A stretch of 64,000 nucleotides of DNA from Chloroflexota bacterium (GTDB lineage Bacteria > Chloroflexota > UBA11872 > VXOZ01). The notes beneath the pieces were generated by a model. The model saw only the letters and a program-made list of their open reading frames with translations, made no database searches and had not been told where the DNA came from. Where the stretch lies: assembly GCA_958295775.1 (NCBI GenBank), contig CATQHC010000002.1:825830-889829 (forward strand), given 5' to 3'. Positions 61,624 through 64,000 of the stretch are shown in pieces. The first letter of the stretch is position 1. Each line of letters begins with the position of its first letter. The translations under genes and the position numbers were made by a program.

Positions 61624-61866
61624 ATGTCGGACTGGAGCAAGTGCCCGGCGGTGGAAAGCGTGCCTGGTAAAGTGAGCGGCAACTGGGTGTTCAAGGGCAC
61701 CCGGTTGCCGGTGTACGCCCTCTTCGAGAATCTTGCGGAGGGAGCGACCATCTATGACTTCATCGAGTGGTTCGGCGGGGTAGATGAAGCGGAGGTGAAG
61801 GCGGCTCTGGAACACGTAGCGCAGGAACTCCGGGCCAGGGCCAGCCATGCGCATCCTGTTGGATAA
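61624..61866 (+). CDS. DUF433-domain antitoxin
   Basis: 80 residues from the ATG at 61624, with GGAGGTG eight bases upstream. WVFKGTRLPVYALFENLAEG and the following IYDFIEWFGGVDEAEVKAAL are characteristic of DUF433 (VapB-like antitoxins). It overlaps the DUF5615 toxin gene by 20 bases, the usual antitoxin-toxin order. Confidence 0.88.
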   Translation: MSDWSKCPAVESVPGKVSGNWVFKGTRLPVYALFENLAEGATIYDFIEWFGGVDEAEVKAALEHVAQELRARASHAHPVG

Positions 61867-62182
61867 CGGGACGCCCCGGCAGTTGGGTCGTCAACTCTTT
61901 GGCCATGTCGTCGCAGAAGCCAGGGAGCACGGCTGGGATGCCTTGTCCAACGGGGACTTGCTGGACCGGGCTGAAGCAGCCGACTTCGCGGTCTTGATCA
62001 CCACCGACCAGGGCATCCGCTACCAGCAGGACATGTCTACCAGGCGCATCGCCGTAGTGGTGCTGATGAACACCGCTTGGCCGCTCATCTCCAGGAATGT
62101 GGAGACCATTCGCAACACTCTGGAGGGGCTCCAGCCCGGGGAAGTGCGGGAAGTCTCCATCCCGACTAGAGGCGAGAAGTAG
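61847..62182 (+). CDS. DUF5615 PIN-like toxin
   Basis: 111 residues. MRILLDNGTPRQLGRQLFGH and AADFAVLITTDQGIRYQQD carry the Asp residues of the PIN-like DUF5615 fold, a probable RNase toxin partner of the preceding DUF433 protein. Both lie between hsdS and a relic of the hsdR 5' end. Confidence 0.87.
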   Translation: MRILLDNGTPRQLGRQLFGHVVAEAREHGWDALSNGDLLDRAEAADFAVLITTDQGIRYQQDMSTRRIAVVVLMNTAWPLISRNVETIRNTLEGLQPGEVREVSIPTRGEK

Positions 62183-62183
62183 C

Positions 62184-62244
62184 GTGACCACCTACACCAG
62201 CGTAAGGGGGGCTGGAGCGCCTCATCTGCACGGCGTTGACGGGG
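62184..62244 (+). pseudogene. Vestigial hsdR 5' end
   Basis: From a GTG at 62184 the DNA aligns with the true hsdR start (63268 on), including the shared CTGGAGCGCCTCAT and TGCACGGCG words, for about 60 bases with a one-base shift. It then loses similarity. Confidence 0.82.
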
Positions 62245-62308
62245 CGCCATTGAATTCAGAGCGCAGCCCCTATATGCTGTGACTCACAGAGACTGTGAGG
62301 CTGTGCCA

Positions 62309-62836
62309 ATGAAGCCGAAGAACATTACCGTATCCGTTGACGAGGAGACCCACCGGCGCGCCCGTATCCGGGCGGCGGAATTGGACACGTCGGTCTCGGC
62401 CCTCGTGCGGGCGTTTCTAAGGACGCTGGCGGAGGATGACTCGCCGCAGCACGATACCGCGACGGATCACGACCGCTCCGAGAACACTGTACAGGACGCT
62501 GCAACCCGCCGGCACGTGCAGCAACTCTATGGCGAGGCGCAGGCCAGAGCGGAGGCATTGGCCGGCAGCCCCATGAGCAATGTACAAGAACTCGTAGAGA
62601 TGCGCCGGCGCCTTCTCAAGGAAGTGGCGTCTCACTTCGACGCGCAGGGCATAGGCATTGGCATGCCCGGTCTCGTTAGTCGGGAAGAGATGTACGACCG
62701 GAGCCACGCCCGTCTTGAGGCTAGGTTGGCTGTCGCCGAGGAGCGGGGAGAGGATCTTGAGGGAGAACTTGCTGCCCTCAAAGCACGCATCGCCCCTACG
62801 GACTTGCCAAACAACGCATCGGAACCCAGCCGATGA
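62309..62836 (+). CDS. Ribbon-helix-helix antitoxin with long C-terminal extension
   Basis: 175 residues from the ATG at 62309 (GAGG eight bases upstream). The N-terminal 40 residues (NITVSVDEETHRRARIRAAE, then LDTSVSALVRAFLRTLA) are a ribbon-helix-helix DNA-binding domain as in VapB/FitA antitoxins. The rest, with EMRRRLLKEVASHFDAQGIG and a terminal coiled coil, is much longer than usual antitoxins and unrecognised. It is followed nine bp later by a VapC-like toxin gene and probably represses that operon. Confidence 0.8.
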   Translation: MKPKNITVSVDEETHRRARIRAAELDTSVSALVRAFLRTLAEDDSPQHDTATDHDRSENTVQDAATRRHVQQLYGEAQARAEALAGSPMSNVQELVEMRRRLLKEVASHFDAQGIGIGMPGLVSREEMYDRSHARLEARLAVAEERGEDLEGELAALKARIAPTDLPNNASEPSR

Positions 62837-62845
62837 GCCCGGACT

Positions 62846-63262
62846 ATGCAGTTTATTGACACCAATATTCTTCTGTACGCCGCTTGCGGCACACCAAGAG
62901 AAGCCGAAAAGCGGCGTCGCGCCTTGGAATTGCTCGCTGAGCCCGACCTGGCACTATCGGTGCAGGTGCTCCAGGAATTCTATTTCCAAGCCACGCGGCG
63001 CAGCCGTGAGGGGCGGCTGACGCCGGAGCAAGCGCTAACCTTCCTTGCGCCGCTGCGCCTCTACCCGATTCAACAACTGACCCCAGCGATCTTCGACCTC
63101 GCGGTGGCAATCAGCCAGCGCTTTCGGCTTGCTTACTGGGACGGAGCGATCTTGGCAGCAGCCCACGCTCTCGGCTGCGATGCGGTCTATTCTGAAGACC
63201 TGAGCGACACCCAAGACTACGACGGCCTGCGGGTGATCAATCCCTTTCGAGAAAATATGTAA
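62846..63262 (+). CDS. vapC: VapC-like PIN-domain toxin
   Basis: 138 residues. PIN catalytic acidic residues are visible: D5 in MQFIDTNILLY, a Glu in VLQEFYFQATRR, the Asp in AYWDGAILAAAHALG and another in YSEDLSD. PIN toxins are Mg-dependent RNases, often cutting tRNA. It pairs with the RHH protein upstream and ends five bp before hsdR. Confidence 0.9.
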   Translation: MQFIDTNILLYAACGTPREAEKRRRALELLAEPDLALSVQVLQEFYFQATRRSREGRLTPEQALTFLAPLRLYPIQQLTPAIFDLAVAISQRFRLAYWDGAILAAAHALGCDAVYSEDLSDTQDYDGLRVINPFRENM

Positions 63263-63267
63263 GCGCT

Positions 63268-64000
63268 ATGACGACCGACACCACTGAACGAGGACTGGAG
63301 CGCCTCATTTGCACGGCGCTGACGGGCAGCCCCTGCGAACCGGCGCAACCGGGCGAGGTGCGGGAGCGTCCCGCCAGCTACGGCGTGGGCTGGACGTGCG
63401 GCAGTTCCCAGGACTTCGACCGCGAGCACTGCGTGGATCTGGCGCAACTGAGCGCCTTTCTCCACGCCACGCAGCCGGAGACCGCGGCGGCCCTCGACCT
63501 GGGCAACGACAGCCCCACGCGGCGCAGTCTTCTGGCGCGGCTGGAAGGCGAAATCGCCAGGCGAGGCACGATTGATGTGCTGCGCAACGGCATTAGGCAC
63601 CGGCAGCACTCTTTGTACCTGCTCTACGGCACCCCCACGCCCGGCAACGAGACGGCGGCAGCCCTGTACAGCCAGAACCGCTTCAGCGTGACGCGCCAAC
63701 TCCACTACAGCCGCGCCGACACCTACAACGCCCTCGATGTCTGCCTGTTCATCAACGGCCTGCCGGTTGCCACGTTCGAGCTAAAGAACAGCCTCACCAA
63801 ACAGACGGTGGCCGACGCCGTGAAACAATACAAGCGCGACCGCAACCCCAGGGAAAAGCTCTTTGCCTTTGGTCGCTGCCTCGTGCACTTCGCCGTGGAC
63901 GATCAGCAAGTGGAATTTTGCACACACCTCCGTGGGGATGAGTCGTGGTTCCTGCCGTTCAACAAGGGCCGGAACGACGGCGCGGGCAACCCGCCAAATC
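63268..64000 (+). CDS. hsdR: Type I restriction enzyme, endonuclease/translocase subunit HsdR (N-terminal part)
   Basis: An open frame from the ATG at 63268 to the window end, 244 codons visible. TYNALDVCLFINGLPVATFE continues into LKNS, the D...ExK active site of the HsdR N-terminal nuclease domain, followed by QTVADAVKQYKRDRNP (the Qx3Y-like element). The helicase motifs lie beyond the window. It cuts unmethylated DNA after ATP-driven translocation. A vestigial copy of its first 60 bases lies at 62184. Confidence 0.93.
   Translation, partial: MTTDTTERGLERLICTALTGSPCEPAQPGEVRERPASYGVGWTCGSSQDFDREHCVDLAQLSAFLHATQPETAAALDLGNDSPTRRSLLARLEGEIARRGTIDVLRNGIRHRQHSLYLLYGTPTPGNETAAALYSQNRFSVTRQLHYSRADTYNALDVCLFINGLPVATFELKNSLTKQTVADAVKQYKRDRNPREKLFAFGRCLVHFAVDDQQVEFCTHLRGDESWFLPFNKGRNDGAGNPPN

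Noticed and set aside
1..64000. CRISPR array or prophage
   Set aside because: No regularly spaced repeats, integrase, capsid or terminase genes are visible. The repeats found are IS ends, REP palindromes and hsd relics.

Overview
The window is most likely a chromosomal contig of a Chloroflexota-type bacterium, possibly a SAR202-like or sponge-associated lineage. This is inferred from gene content and is not proven. The lineage evidence is MurT/GatD with a DarA-type c-di-AMP receptor, tandem enolase-superfamily enzymes, a Tat-type lipoprotein sugar-binding protein, many GTG/TTG starts and GC-rich coding sequence.

Layout. 1-2350: tail of pyrK, a lactonase-type propeller and an SDR epimerase. 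2439-4846: a complete IS1595-family element with perfect 26-bp terminal inverted repeats. It carries a transposase, a secreted HExxH protein and a multi-branched structured leader. 4859-10477: a leaderless membrane-protein gene, gyrB and a glycosyltransferase/GH57 pair. 10596-21677: catabolic and accessory genes: sulfatase, two Gfo/Idh/MocA proteins, an orphan solute-binding lipoprotein, an EamA permease, a sugar isomerase/PIG-L-like/M55 operon and an AAC(3)-like protein. 21974-26969: Fur-family regulator, gatD-murT (peptidoglycan amidation), c-di-AMP receptor and an isocitrate-dehydrogenase-type enzyme.

27361-42878 is mainly a surface-polysaccharide locus. It has five GT2 or GT2-like and two GT4 glycosyltransferases overall, a nucleotidyltransferase, a methyltransferase, an O-antigen-ligase-like protein and the initiating polyprenyl-phosphate glycosylphosphotransferase. 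A SPOR-like/propeller lipoprotein and a TPR/HIRAN-like protein are inserted in it. 42971-46265: two enolase-superfamily enzymes around a PHP phosphoesterase. 47001-47739: rplU, rpmA and tRNA-Ala(CGC). 47924-48258: an RND-transporter pseudogene fragment. 48869-53376: a PAS-LuxR regulator, a voltage-gated cation channel with a calcium-type filter, and an NCS2 permease fused to an RsbW-like ATPase domain.

53476-64000 is a type I restriction-modification locus (hsdM, hsdS, start of hsdR) whose gene junctions are loaded with cargo. Two copies of a two-gene cassette (three-helix membrane protein plus ThsB/DUF1863-like TIR protein), a RAYT transposase with REP palindromes, a 475-residue protein with HEPN-like RX4H motifs, and two toxin-antitoxin pairs lie between the hsd genes. 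Vestigial copies of the hsdM 3' end (three), the hsdS 5' end (one) and the hsdR 5' end (one) lie between the cargo modules. This suggests the cargo was exchanged by recombination at hsd gene ends. This defence-island mosaic, especially the TIR/membrane cassette and the HEPN-like gene, is the best candidate for an undescribed system in the window.
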